Part shown: positions 34,773 through 42,810 of the stretch, in pieces
Numbering within the stretch: the first letter of the stretch is position 1
How the letters are laid out: every line of letters starts with the position of its first letter
Assembly (NCBI GenBank): GCA_902627745.1
Contig: CACOKG010000006.1
Location: 1 to 48,407, forward strand
Origin: an uncultured Pelagibacteraceae bacterium
GTDB taxonomy: Bacteria; Pseudomonadota; Alphaproteobacteria; Pelagibacterales; Pelagibacteraceae
DNA: 48,407 nucleotides
Direction of reading: 5' to 3'
Notes under the pieces: generated by a model
Database searches by the model: none
Told to the model about the DNA's origin: nothing
What the model saw: only the letters and a program-made list of their open reading frames with translations
Translations under genes and position numbers: made by a program

Positions 34773-34828
34773 ATTTTTTTTAAAAAAAATCTCTTGATCT
34801 TAAATTTATATTTAATATAAGTCTCCCT
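34773..34828 (+). promoter_or_regulatory. rRNA-like promoter of the orphan 5S gene
   Basis: From left to right there are a perfect 18-base A/T palindrome (34773-34790, eight T then eight A) at the UP-element position and TTGATC as -35 (34794-34799). A 16-base spacer and TATAAG as -10 (34816-34821) follow. The discriminator TCTCCC is C-rich in an otherwise AT-only stretch. Position +1 would fall at 34828, the predicted mature 5S end. The remaining 34654-34772 shows nothing else recognisable. Confidence 0.55.
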
Positions 34829-34946
34829 GCCTGGTGATTATAGCGAAGAGGTAATACCCGATCCCATTCCGAACTCGGAAGTCAAGCTTTTCAGCGCCGA
34901 TGGTACTTTGTCTTAAGACATGGAAGAGTAGGACTTTGCCAGGCTA
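34828..34946 (+). rRNA. rrf: 5S ribosomal RNA (separated from 16S-23S)
   Basis: About 119 bases that match the 5S layout. The 5' end TGCCTGGTGATTATAGCG pairs with the 3' end TTGCCAGGC; internal CCCATTCCGAACTCGGAAGT and GCGCCGATGGTA are the universally conserved 5S segments. No 16S or 23S lies in the window: polysaccharide genes fill the whole 34 kb to its left, and rpmJ starts 13 bases to its right. Ends are accurate to within 2 bases. In Candidatus P. ubique the same isolated 5S marks the end of hypervariable region 2. Confidence 0.95.
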
Positions 34947-34959
34947 AACTCTAAAAATT

Positions 34960-35085
34960 ATGAAAATTAAAAGTTCACTAAAATCAATCAAAAAAAGAGA
35001 TTTAAACTCAAAATTAGTGAGACGAAGAGGTAGAGTCTATATTATAAATAAAACTAACCCTAAATTTAAAGCAAGACAAAAATAA
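34960..35085 (+). CDS. rpmJ: Ribosomal protein bL36 (zinc-free form)
   Basis: A 41-residue protein, [18 protein letters not shown] followed by [23 protein letters not shown]. It is the bL36 form with the RRRGRVYVIN core and no zinc-binding cysteines, common in alphaproteobacteria. It belongs to the large ribosomal subunit. The ATG lies only 13 bases after the 5S end, with no terminator and no Shine-Dalgarno sequence between them, so 5S and rpmJ may share a transcript. Confidence 0.92.
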   Translation: MKIKSSLKSIKKRDLNSKLVRRRGRVYIINKTNPKFKARQK

Positions 35086-35090
35086 TTTTT

Positions 35091-35201
35091 ATGGATAATG
35101 AAAACCATAAAAAAACTTGGAATAATTTTACAAAGTTTGTGTTGTGGGGCACTGTCGCGGTAGTGCTAGTATTAGTTTTAATGGCATTATTCTTGCTATA
35201 G
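35091..35201 (+). CDS. aa3-type cytochrome c oxidase subunit IV-like small membrane protein
   Basis: A 36-residue protein: a short polar start (MDNENHKKTWNNFTKF) then one membrane helix (VLWGTVAVVLVLVLMALFLL). The HKxTxxxFxKxxxWG pattern is that of the bacterial aa3 oxidase subunit IV family (COX_aa_IV), a single-helix accessory subunit. It begins 5 bases after rpmJ and ends 9 before pntAA, and is often found beside pnt genes in alphaproteobacteria. Its role in the oxidase is not well defined. Confidence 0.8.
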   Translation: MDNENHKKTWNNFTKFVLWGTVAVVLVLVLMALFLL

Positions 35202-35210
35202 AATTTTTTA

Positions 35211-36296
35211 ATGAAAATTGGATCAATTTTAGAGAACCAAAAGATCGAAAAAAGAATTGCGATCACCCCTGAGATTGCAAAAAAATATATTTCATTGGGG
35301 TTTGATGTACAATTATCAAAAGACTATGGAACTCATTTAGGGATCGTGGATGAAGAATATAAAAAATTAGGAGTAAATTTTTCTAGTGAGGATAAGGAAA
35401 TATTAAATTCAAATGTTATTGTTCAATTAGGACTATTATCTGATGATAAAAGTTCATTATTAAAAAAAGATCAAACTTTAATTGGTGTTTTAAATCCCTA
35501 TGACAACAAAGCAAAACTAGACGTACTAAAAAATAAAAAGATTAATCTTTTTTCATTAGAATTATTACCAAGAATAACCAGAGCTCAATCTATGGATATT
35601 TTGTCTTCACAAGCTAATCTAGCTGGGTATAAAGCAGTGATTGAGTCATTTGCTTGTTTTGAAAAAGCTATACCAATGATGATGACAGCCGCTGGAACTA
35701 TTCCAGCTGCCAAGATATTGGTTGTTGGTGCTGGTGTTGCTGGACTTCAAGCAATAGCAACAGCAAAAAGAATGGGTGGAATAGTTTTTGCTACAGATGT
35801 AAGGATGGCGTCAAAGGAACAAGTTGAAAGTTTAGGTGGAAAATTTTTAACAGTTGAGGGTGCCGAAAATTTAGAAACTGAAGGTGGTTACGCAAAAGAG
35901 GCATCTGATGACTTTAAAAAAAAACAAGAGGAATTACTCTCTGAAACTCTAAAAAAAATTGATATCGTTATTTGCACTGCATTGATACCTGGAAAAAAAG
36001 CACCTATTATTATTAAAGAGGACATGGTCAACAATATGCAAGCTGGATCTGTTATTTATGATTTAGCTGCTATACAAGGTGGTAACACTGCATTTACAAA
36101 AGTAGATGATATTATTGAGAAGAATGGAGTAAAAATTATGGGTGAAAGTAATATTTTGAATAAACTACCAGTGTCTGCTTCTAGCTTATATGCAAAAAAT
36201 ATGTTTAATTTTGTTGAAAACTTATTTGATAAAGAAAATAAAAAATTAAATATTAATATTGAAGACGAAATAATAGAAAAAACACTTATTAAATAA
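35211..36296 (+). CDS. pntA: NAD(P) transhydrogenase subunit alpha, part 1
   Basis: The soluble NAD(H)-binding domain I of proton-translocating transhydrogenase, 361 residues. It starts MKIGSILENQKIEKRIAITP, has the Rossmann motif VVGAGVAGLQAIATAKRMGG at about residue 170, and ends without membrane segments because the alpha subunit is split into two genes, as usual in alphaproteobacteria. The enzyme uses the proton gradient to drive hydride transfer from NADH to NADP+. It is followed at once by the membrane part and by pntB. Confidence 0.93.
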   Translation: MKIGSILENQKIEKRIAITPEIAKKYISLGFDVQLSKDYGTHLGIVDEEYKKLGVNFSSEDKEILNSNVIVQLGLLSDDKSSLLKKDQTLIGVLNPYDNKAKLDVLKNKKINLFSLELLPRITRAQSMDILSSQANLAGYKAVIESFACFEKAIPMMMTAAGTIPAAKILVVGAGVAGLQAIATAKRMGGIVFATDVRMASKEQVESLGGKFLTVEGAENLETEGGYAKEASDDFKKKQEELLSETLKKIDIVICTALIPGKKAPIIIKEDMVNNMQAGSVIYDLAAIQGGNTAFTKVDDIIEKNGVKIMGESNILNKLPVSASSLYAKNMFNFVENLFDKENKKLNINIEDEIIEKTLIK

Positions 36297-36297
36297 T

Positions 36298-36609
36298 ATG
36301 GAAATTGATCCTTTAATATTCAGACTGAGTATATTTATCCTATCAATATTTGTAGGTTATTATGTTGTTTGGAGTGTTACTCCATCATTACACACACCTT
36401 TGATGTCTGTGACTAATGCAATTTCATCTGTAATAATTGTTGGGGCTATAATAGCAGGATTATCTGGTAATTCAGATAGCGTGTTTAATACTTCTAGTAT
36501 CTTTGGTTTTTTAGCTATTGCATTGGCGGCGATTAATATTTTTGGTGGTTTTTTAGTAACTCAAAGAATGCTCGCAATGTATAAAAAAAAGAAAAAGGAA
36601 AAAAAATGA
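36298..36609 (+). CDS. pntAB: NAD(P) transhydrogenase subunit alpha, part 2 (membrane)
   Basis: A 103-residue membrane protein with three hydrophobic helices (RLSIFILSIFVGYYVVWSV, AISSVIIVGAIIAGL, FGFLAIALAAINIFGGFLV). The HTPLMSVTNAISSV motif lines the proton path. It forms the membrane domain of transhydrogenase with PntB. It begins one base after pntAA ends and overlaps pntB by 4 bases. A Lys-rich tail closes the protein. Confidence 0.92.
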   Translation: MEIDPLIFRLSIFILSIFVGYYVVWSVTPSLHTPLMSVTNAISSVIIVGAIIAGLSGNSDSVFNTSSIFGFLAIALAAINIFGGFLVTQRMLAMYKKKKKEKK

Positions 36610-38003
36610 TATCAGCTAATTTATCAGCAATATTTTACTTAGTTTCTGGAGTGCTTTTTATTTTAGCTTTAAGAGGCTTATCGTCTCCTGAAACATCAAG
36701 ACAAGGTAACTTTTTTGGTATTCTTGGAATGATAATAGCTGTAACTGTAACTTTTTTATCGACTGGTAATTTTTCAAGTGGATTTGTCTATGTTCTAATA
36801 TTCATTTTAGTTGGAGGTTCAATTGGTGCTTTTATTGCTTACAGAATACCAATGACTGCAATGCCAGAATTAGTTGCAGGATTTCATAGTTTAGTTGGTC
36901 TTGCAGCAGTTTTTGTTGCAATTTCTGCCTTTTTAAATCCTGAGGCATTTAATCTTGGAAAACCAGGAAGCATAAAGCTTGGTAGTTTAATTGAGATGTC
37001 GATTGGAGCTGCGGTTGGAGCAATCACATTTTCAGGTTCAGTAATTGCATTTTTAAAATTACAAGGAATTATGTCAGGTTCACCAATCACATTTAAAGGT
37101 CAACACCCCTTAAATGCCGTAATATTAATTTCAATAATTGTTCTAATTTATTTACTGTGTTCAACACAATCATCAAATTTATTTTGGATATTATTAGCAG
37201 TCTCATTTTTAATTGGTTTTCTTTTAATAATCCCAATTGGCGGAGCAGATATGCCGGTTGTGATTTCTATGCTTAACTCGTACTCTGGTTGGGCAGCTGC
37301 AGGTATAGGTTTTACTTTAGAAAATACAGCATTAATAATTACAGGTGCGCTTGTAGGATCATCTGGTGCTATATTATCTTACATTATGTGTAAAGGAATG
37401 AATCGTTCATTCTTTAATGTAATTTTAGGTGGCTTTGGTGCAACTGATGAAAAGTCAAGTAGTTCATCTAAAGAACAGAGACCAGTTAAAAGTGGGAATG
37501 CAGATGATGCAGCCTTTTTAATGAAGAATGCTTCCTCAGTAATAATTGTTCCCGGTTATGGAATGGCTGTAGCTCAAGCTCAACATGCTTTAAGAGAAAT
37601 GGTTGATACTTTAAAAAAAAATGACATCAAGGTATCTTATGCAATTCATCCTGTTGCAGGTAGAATGCCAGGTCATATGAACGTACTATTGGCAGAGGCA
37701 AATGTACCTTATGATGAGGTTTTTGAATTAGAAGAAATTAATAATGATTTTGCAAATGCAGATGTCGCTTTTGTAATTGGTGCTAATGATGTAACAAATC
37801 CTGTTGCGAAAACTGATCCACAAAGTCCGATATATGGAATGCCAGTGCTAGATGTTGAAAAATGTAAATCTGTTCTATTTGTTAAAAGAAGTCTTTCACC
37901 TGGATATGCGGGTATTGATAATGATCTTTTTTATAAAGAAAATACACTTATGTTATTTGCTGACGCAAAAAAAATGACAGAAGATATTACAAAAAATTTA
38001 TAG
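36606..38003 (+). CDS. pntB: NAD(P) transhydrogenase subunit beta
   Basis: The protein has 465 residues. Membrane helices fill residues 1-265 (including FHSLVGLAAVFVAI and GADMPVVISMLNSYSGWAAA). The NADP(H)-binding domain III at the C-terminus has IVPGYGMAVAQAQHALREM, HPVAGRMPGHMNVLLAE and GANDVTNP. It completes the pntAA-pntAB-pntB complex that supplies NADPH. Length and motifs are normal. Confidence 0.94.
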   Translation: MISANLSAIFYLVSGVLFILALRGLSSPETSRQGNFFGILGMIIAVTVTFLSTGNFSSGFVYVLIFILVGGSIGAFIAYRIPMTAMPELVAGFHSLVGLAAVFVAISAFLNPEAFNLGKPGSIKLGSLIEMSIGAAVGAITFSGSVIAFLKLQGIMSGSPITFKGQHPLNAVILISIIVLIYLLCSTQSSNLFWILLAVSFLIGFLLIIPIGGADMPVVISMLNSYSGWAAAGIGFTLENTALIITGALVGSSGAILSYIMCKGMNRSFFNVILGGFGATDEKSSSSSKEQRPVKSGNADDAAFLMKNASSVIIVPGYGMAVAQAQHALREMVDTLKKNDIKVSYAIHPVAGRMPGHMNVLLAEANVPYDEVFELEEINNDFANADVAFVIGANDVTNPVAKTDPQSPIYGMPVLDVEKCKSVLFVKRSLSPGYAGIDNDLFYKENTLMLFADAKKMTEDITKNL

Positions 38004-38007
38004 ATAA

Positions 38008-38706
38008 ATGAGTATAAAAGTTTTTTGTGATATAGCTGATATAAAGAATATTAAAAAATTTAATAACAATAATTTTGTGAAAGGATTTACAACAAATCCT
38101 AGTTTAATGCGTAAAGCAGGGGCAAAGGATTATAGATCTTATTCAAAACAAATACTTAAAATTTGTAGTAAAAAACCAATTTCTTTTGAAGTTTTTGCTG
38201 ACAATCCTAAATTAATGATTGATCAAGGAGTCAAGATTAATAAATGGGGTAAAAATGTTTATGTAAAAGTTCCTGTAATTAACTCTAAAAAAAAATTTAC
38301 AGGTAAAGTTATAAGTGAATTAAATAGTAGAAATATAAAACTTAATATTACCGCTGTTTATACTGCTAAACAAACAGCTAAAATTTTAAAGGTCATAAAT
38401 AAAAAAACAAAAGTAATTATCTCTATTTTTGCTGGTAGGGCAGCAGATACAGGTAAAGACCCTGTACCTGAATTTATTAAAAGTATAAGAATTGCAAAAA
38501 GTTTTAAAAATGTTGAAATTTTATGGGCAAGTGTCAGGGAACCATATAACTATACTCAAGCAAAGCAATTAGGTTGTCATATTATAACTATACCACCATC
38601 GATTATTGAAAAAATACAAAAATTTGGAAAATCTTTTGACCAACTTACTCAAGAAACAGTCAGGAATTTTTTAATTGATAGCAGAAAGTCTAAATTTAAT
38701 CTTTAG
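38008..38706 (+). CDS. Transaldolase family protein (TalC/FSA type)
   Basis: A short transaldolase of 232 residues. The motifs are KGFTTNPSLMRKAG, ISFEVFA, NVYVKVPVIN with the probable Schiff-base Lys, ISIFAGRAADTG and LWASVREPYNY. It moves a dihydroxyacetone unit between sugar phosphates, and some relatives act as fructose-6-phosphate aldolases. It lies 4 bases after pntB and ends 6 bases before the tRNA gene on the other strand. The tkt gene for the partner reaction is in the leftward train at 44987. Confidence 0.82.
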   Translation: MSIKVFCDIADIKNIKKFNNNNFVKGFTTNPSLMRKAGAKDYRSYSKQILKICSKKPISFEVFADNPKLMIDQGVKINKWGKNVYVKVPVINSKKKFTGKVISELNSRNIKLNITAVYTAKQTAKILKVINKKTKVIISIFAGRAADTGKDPVPEFIKSIRIAKSFKNVEILWASVREPYNYTQAKQLGCHIITIPPSIIEKIQKFGKSFDQLTQETVRNFLIDSRKSKFNL

Positions 38707-38712
38707 GATATT

Positions 38713-38789
<77 letters not shown>

Positions 38790-38795
38790 ATATAC

Positions 38796-38990
38796 TTAAA
38801 TTCTATTTTTTAATTTGTTAAGTTTTTTAACTCTCTTAATATTTTCTTGAAGTATTCTTTTTTTCTTCTCAGATGGTTTTTCATAAGTATTTTTTAACTT
38901 TATAACCTTAAAAAAACCATCTCTCTGAAGTTTTCTTTTTAAAACTCTAAGAGCCTGTTCTACATTGTTATCTTTAACTTCTATTTTAAT
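38796..38990 (-). CDS. rpsU: Ribosomal protein bS21, probable ATT start
   Basis: A small-subunit ribosomal protein with the family core VKDNNVEQALRVLKRKLQRD and a basic tail ending KKLNKLKNRI. The only standard start codon in frame is TTG at 39002, but it lies at the edge of a strong Shine-Dalgarno sequence (GGAGG, 38996-39000). That sequence is 5 bases upstream of an ATT at 38990. Counting from ATT gives 64 residues and an N-terminus that aligns with bS21 proteins (start Met, five residues, then DNNV). I therefore place the start at ATT. bS21 helps messages bind near the anti-Shine-Dalgarno region of 16S rRNA. The initiator tRNA follows 6 bases after the stop codon. Confidence 0.85.
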   Translation of the reverse strand: MKIEVKDNNVEQALRVLKRKLQRDGFFKVIKLKNTYEKPSEKKKRILQENIKRVKKLNKLKNRI

Positions 38991-39063
38991 AAATACCTCC
39001 AAAAAAATGTGTAGTTAACATTTTTATATTTTTATGTCTATCTAATTTATTCACAATAAAGGA

Positions 39064-39633
39064 TTATATTGATTGGTTTTGTTTCTCTTTTTGTTTTTTT
39101 TCTCTTTTAATTCGTCTTTCAGCTTTTTCTAATGCTTGAACTAAATCTTTTTGAGTAAATAAATTTAAAGCAACGGGGTCTTTTGGGTTTAAATTATTAT
39201 AATTCCAATAACTTTTATTTCTTATTGAAGTTACAGAATTTTTAGTCACACCAACGAGTTTTGCAATTTGTGAATCTTTTAAAATATTGTGATTTTTAAT
39301 CAGCCATAATGCTGAGTCTGGTTTGTCTTGCCTTTTTGAAAGAGGAACATATTTTTTAATTTTTTTTTCTGAATTTGATATTTCAATGTCAGTATTCTTT
39401 ATTTCCAAAGGTCTTGATTGATCTTTTGAAGATAATTCAATTTCCTCTCTTGAGAGTTGTCCTGAGATTATTGGATTATAAGCTTTAATTCCTTTCGCGA
39501 CCTCACCATCAGCTATCCCTTGCACCTCTACTTCATGTAATTTACAAAAATCAGCTATCTGTTTGAAAGTGAGTGTTGTATTTTCTACCAGCCATACAGC
39601 TGTTGCCATAGGCATTAAGGGAGCGTTTGTCAT
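39064..39633 (-). CDS. trcR: DUF1013 cell-cycle transcriptional regulator (TrcR)
   Basis: A 189-residue protein starting [20 protein letters not shown] and containing LTFKQIADFCKLHEVEVQGI, the start of DUF1013. This is an alphaproteobacterial protein known as TrcR and linked to RNA polymerase and cell-cycle transcription. A second helix-turn-helix-like part appears at about residues 100-140 (DSQIAKLVGVTKNSVTSIR). The Lys/Glu-rich tail is low complexity. The gene abuts rpmE (sharing a base at 39633) and precedes rpsU by 61 bases. Confidence 0.85.
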   Translation of the reverse strand: MTNAPLMPMATAVWLVENTTLTFKQIADFCKLHEVEVQGIADGEVAKGIKAYNPIISGQLSREEIELSSKDQSRPLEIKNTDIEISNSEKKIKKYVPLSKRQDKPDSALWLIKNHNILKDSQIAKLVGVTKNSVTSIRNKSYWNYNNLNPKDPVALNLFTQKDLVQALEKAERRIKREKKQKEKQNQSI

Positions 39634-39863
39634 TAGCTTTTATTTTCTGATCTAAAATTTTGGAATTTTTTATTGAATTTACTTATTCGACCTTTATCTA
39701 ATAATTTCTGCTTTCCACCCGTCCAAGCAGAATGTGATTTTGGATCAATTTCTAGTTTAAGAATATCACCCTCGGCGCCCCAAGTAGATCTTGTCTCAAA
39801 CTGAGACCCATCTGTCATTTCAACTTTTATAGTGTGGTAGTTCGGATGTATTTTTTTTTTCAT
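39633..39863 (-). CDS. rpmE: Ribosomal protein bL31
   Basis: The protein starts [20 protein letters not shown] and has the bL31 core [20 protein letters not shown] followed by [19 protein letters not shown]. It lacks the zinc-binding cysteines. Its frame could open with GTG at 39866, but the ATG at 39863 is the normal bL31 start. It is a large-subunit protein bridging to the small subunit. Confidence 0.93.
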   Translation of the reverse strand: MKKKIHPNYHTIKVEMTDGSQFETRSTWGAEGDILKLEIDPKSHSAWTGGKQKLLDKGRISKFNKKFQNFRSENKS

Positions 39864-39898
39864 CACGAGACTTATAACAAAAGAAATTTTTAAAACAA

Positions 39899-40636
39899 TT
39901 AAAAGTTGCCCAGTTTTTCTTTAAATTTAGTGTTAATTTCAGCTGATGAAGCCAAAACTTTTATATTTTTAATATTATTTAGATCAATATCATTAATCAT
40001 TCCACCAGCTTCTTTTATTAAAATGATACCTGCTGCTATGTCCCATAAATTTAGGTTACTTTGTGCGTATCCATCTAGTCTTCCAGATGCTACGTATGCA
40101 ATATCAAGTGCAGCACATCCGGATCTTCTATAAGTAAAGCTTGGTTCATTCTTTAATTTTCCAACTGCAAATAAACATTCATCCAAATTATTTTTTTTTG
40201 AGACACGTATTCGCTGATTATTAAAAAAAGCTCCATTATTCTTTTCAGCATAAAACATTTCATCTTTAATAGGATCAAAAATCAATCCACATATAATCTC
40301 ATCGTCTGATTTCAAGGCAATGGATATTGCAAAATGTGGTATTCCATGTAAAAAATTAATTGTTCCATCAATAGGATCAATTATCCATGAATTAGAAGTA
40401 TCTTTATTATTTTCAACACCATTCTCTTCACTAACGATTGAATAGTTTGGTCTTGCCTTTTTAAGTTCCTCTATTATTATTTTTTCTGCTTTAACATCAG
40501 AATTAGTTACAAAATCTCTTGGTCCTTTTTTGGAAACTTGTAACTTCTCTAATTCACCAAAATCTCTTATCAAAATTTTAGATGCTTTTTCACATGCCTT
40601 TATCATCACATTGAGATTTGCTGATATCGAATTCAT
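39899..40636 (-). CDS. suhB: Inositol monophosphatase family protein
   Basis: A lithium-sensitive phosphatase-fold protein of 245 residues. VSEENG gives the first metal ligand, [15 protein letters not shown] the DPIDGT metal site, and [18 protein letters not shown] the third acidic site. SuhB hydrolyses myo-inositol-1-phosphate and in E. coli also joins the rRNA antitermination complex. It sits 3 bases after efp and just before rpmE, within translation genes, which fits either role. Confidence 0.88.
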   Translation of the reverse strand: MNSISANLNVMIKACEKASKILIRDFGELEKLQVSKKGPRDFVTNSDVKAEKIIIEELKKARPNYSIVSEENGVENNKDTSNSWIIDPIDGTINFLHGIPHFAISIALKSDDEIICGLIFDPIKDEMFYAEKNNGAFFNNQRIRVSKKNNLDECLFAVGKLKNEPSFTYRRSGCAALDIAYVASGRLDGYAQSNLNLWDIAAGIILIKEAGGMINDIDLNNIKNIKVLASSAEINTKFKEKLGNF

Positions 40637-40639
40637 GAA

Positions 40640-41200
40640 TTAAATCTTCTTAATGTATTCCAAATTTCTGGTATCTATGACAACATTATCTCCCGCCTCA
40701 ATAAATGGTGGTACCTGAATATTTAATCCATTGTTTAAAACTGCAGGTTTATAAGATGATGAAACAGTTTGACCTTTTAATGCAGCATCTGTGGTTTCAA
40801 CTTTACAAGTGACTTGGTTTGGTAAATTTACAGAAATTGGGTTATCATTATAAAAACTTATTGTTACTTCAAGATTTTCAGTCAATAATTTCCCCTTTTC
40901 ACCTATTAGACTTTTTTGAATTTCTGTTTGTTCAAAAGTTTTTGGATTCATAAAAAAGTACTTTTCCTGGTCCTCATATGAAAATGTAAAATTAGTTTCT
41001 TCTAATGAGGCTTTTTCAATTGTTTCACTGGATCTAAATCTTTCATTAAGTTTAGTATTTTTGTTTACACTCTTCATCTCCACTTGTGCAAATGCTCCAC
41101 CTTTTCCAGGTTTGACATGTTGTGTTTTCAGCACCTGCCACAAATCATTTTTATATTCTAACAACATGCCCACTCTAATTTCACCCGCATTAATTTTCAT
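40640..41200 (-). CDS. efp: Elongation factor P
   Basis: A three-domain EF-P of 186 residues. The loop KPGKGGAFAQVEMKS carries the lysine that is usually modified, and the final OB domain has GDNVVIDTRNLEYIKK. It relieves ribosomes stalled at proline runs. It overlaps the thiE reading frame by 4 bases and is followed closely by suhB. The usual modifying enzymes are not in this window. Confidence 0.94.
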   Translation of the reverse strand: MKINAGEIRVGMLLEYKNDLWQVLKTQHVKPGKGGAFAQVEMKSVNKNTKLNERFRSSETIEKASLEETNFTFSYEDQEKYFFMNPKTFEQTEIQKSLIGEKGKLLTENLEVTISFYNDNPISVNLPNQVTCKVETTDAALKGQTVSSSYKPAVLNNGLNIQVPPFIEAGDNVVIDTRNLEYIKKI

Positions 41201-41812
41201 ATTAATTTTTTTATCGCGTTCTTTGGTTTAAGTTTTTTATTTTTCCAAATGTAGCCTGAAATAGCTAAAAAGTTTGCCTTATTCAACAAAAGATTTTTAT
41301 AATTATTAGAGTTAATACCACCGATTACAACAATTGGGGTGTTTGTGATCTTTTGAGCTTTTTTAAGTAAATTTATGGATGCTTTATATTTAACTTTCTT
41401 TGTTTTAGATAAATTAAAAGCTCCAAAAGCTAAATAGTCAGCTTTATTTTTTATTGCAATTTTTGCGAGTTTAATTGAGTTATGACATGTAATTCCAATT
41501 ATTTTATTTCCAATTAATTTTCTTGCTTTTCTAATTTTCATATCGCTTTGACCAAGATGGCACCCATCGGCATTTAATTTTTTTGCGAGGTACACGTCAT
41601 CGTTAATTATAAATTTTACCTTAAATTTTTTACATATCTTTTGAATTTTACGCCCAATTATTAATTTTTTTTTTGAAACTATTTTTTTTAAGCCGTAGTT
41701 GAAAAAAACTTATTTTTTTTTGTTTTAATACTTCATTTAAATCTTTAAAAAAATTTTCTTCGATTTTAGGTGGTGATATTAGGTAAATAAATCTTTTTTT
41801 ATTATATCTCAA
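41197..41812 (-). pseudogene. thiE: Thiamine phosphate synthase, reading frame broken in a homopolymer
   Basis: ThiE joins HMP-pyrophosphate with thiazole phosphate to form thiamine phosphate. The gene is readable only in two frames. From TTG at 41812 the first frame gives MRYNKKRFIYLISPPKIEEN and then ISFFQLRLKK, then stops. The second frame continues LIIGRKIQKICKKF, FIINDDVYLAKKLNADGCH, LGQSDM, GITCHN, DYLAFGAF and VVIGGI, all ThiE landmarks. The shift falls at ten consecutive A on the coding strand (T on +, 41665-41674). With nine A the frame is continuous at about 204 residues, the normal ThiE length. An apparent shorter gene from GTG at 41595 would lack the N-terminal third. Error, true mutation or slippage cannot be told apart. 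Confidence 0.8.
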
Positions 41813-42809
41813 GATCTCTTGACCATCTTCCTTGAGCAGCCAATGTATTCATTTTGGCTCGGTGGTTAAAAATCTGCTGAGTACCCTCAATATTCTTAAT
41901 ATCTTTTGACCAGTGCTTTAAGGCACCTTGTTGAAGAGCCCTCCCGTAAGAATAGCTCATTATAAAGCTGCTATCATTATATTTGTTAATTAAATTTAAA
42001 TTTTCTGTCGCCTCTATTTCGGATTGACCTCCAGATAGGAAAGCTATACCTGGCACTTCTGAGGGTACTGAAGATTTTAAACATTCTAAAGTTAATTTTG
42101 CCACTTCCTCATTAGTAATTTTCTCTTTAGATCTGTTTCCTGCTAAAATCATATTAGGTTTGAGTATAATTCCCTTCAAATCTACTTTATGTATTATTAG
42201 TTCCTCAAAGCATTTTTTTATAACTTCAGAAGTTTTTTCTAAACACTCTTTAGCAGAATGATCACCATCCATTAAAACCTCAGGCTCAACTATTGGAACC
42301 ATATTGCACTCTTGAACTAAAGCGGAATATCTCGCTAATGCATGTGCATTAGAGTGTATTGAGAGTTTGCTTGGATAACTTTTAGTTATATTATAAACAC
42401 CTCTCCATTTAGTAAATTTTGCACCTAATTTGTAATATTCTTTTAATCTTTCCCTTAATCCATCAAGACCCTCAGTAATTTTTTCATCTGGAGAACCAGC
42501 TAAAATTTTTGCTCCTGTATCTACTTTGATACCTGGCAATGAGCCTGTATCTGATATTAATTTTGGAATTGTATTTTTTTTGGATGATGTTTGTTTAATT
42601 GTTTCATCATAAAGAATAACACCTCCAATACAATCTTTCATTGAGGATGAGCTAAAAAGCGTTTCTCTGAACAACAATCTGTTTTCTGGGGTTGAGGGAA
42701 CATTTACACTATCTAATCTTTTTGTCATTGTTGCAGTACTTTCATCTGCAGCTAAAATTCCTTTACCGTTTCCTAAAATTTTTAATGCTGTATTATTTAG
42801 TTCTGACAT
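41802..42809 (-). CDS. fba: Class I fructose-bisphosphate aldolase
   Basis: A 335-residue eukaryote-like class I aldolase. It begins with NTALKILGNGKGILAADEST, then RLDSVNVPSTPENR, WRGVYNI, and KGIILKPNMI with the Schiff-base Lys near residue 217. AFLSGGQSE and FIMSYSYGRALQQGAL follow. It splits or forms fructose-1,6-bisphosphate without a metal. The order tkt-gap-pgk-fba on one strand makes a sugar-phosphate operon. The end overlaps the proposed thiE start by 11 bases. Confidence 0.93.
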   Translation of the reverse strand: MSELNNTALKILGNGKGILAADESTATMTKRLDSVNVPSTPENRLLFRETLFSSSSMKDCIGGVILYDETIKQTSSKKNTIPKLISDTGSLPGIKVDTGAKILAGSPDEKITEGLDGLRERLKEYYKLGAKFTKWRGVYNITKSYPSKLSIHSNAHALARYSALVQECNMVPIVEPEVLMDGDHSAKECLEKTSEVIKKCFEELIIHKVDLKGIILKPNMILAGNRSKEKITNEEVAKLTLECLKSSVPSEVPGIAFLSGGQSEIEATENLNLINKYNDSSFIMSYSYGRALQQGALKHWSKDIKNIEGTQQIFNHRAKMNTLAAQGRWSRDLEI

Positions 42810-42810
42810 T

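Noticed and set aside
41197..41595. A stand-alone 132-residue ThiE from GTG at 41595.
   Set aside because: It would lack the FQLRLK strand and part of the barrel, which are present upstream in a shifted frame, so a split full-length gene explains the data better.
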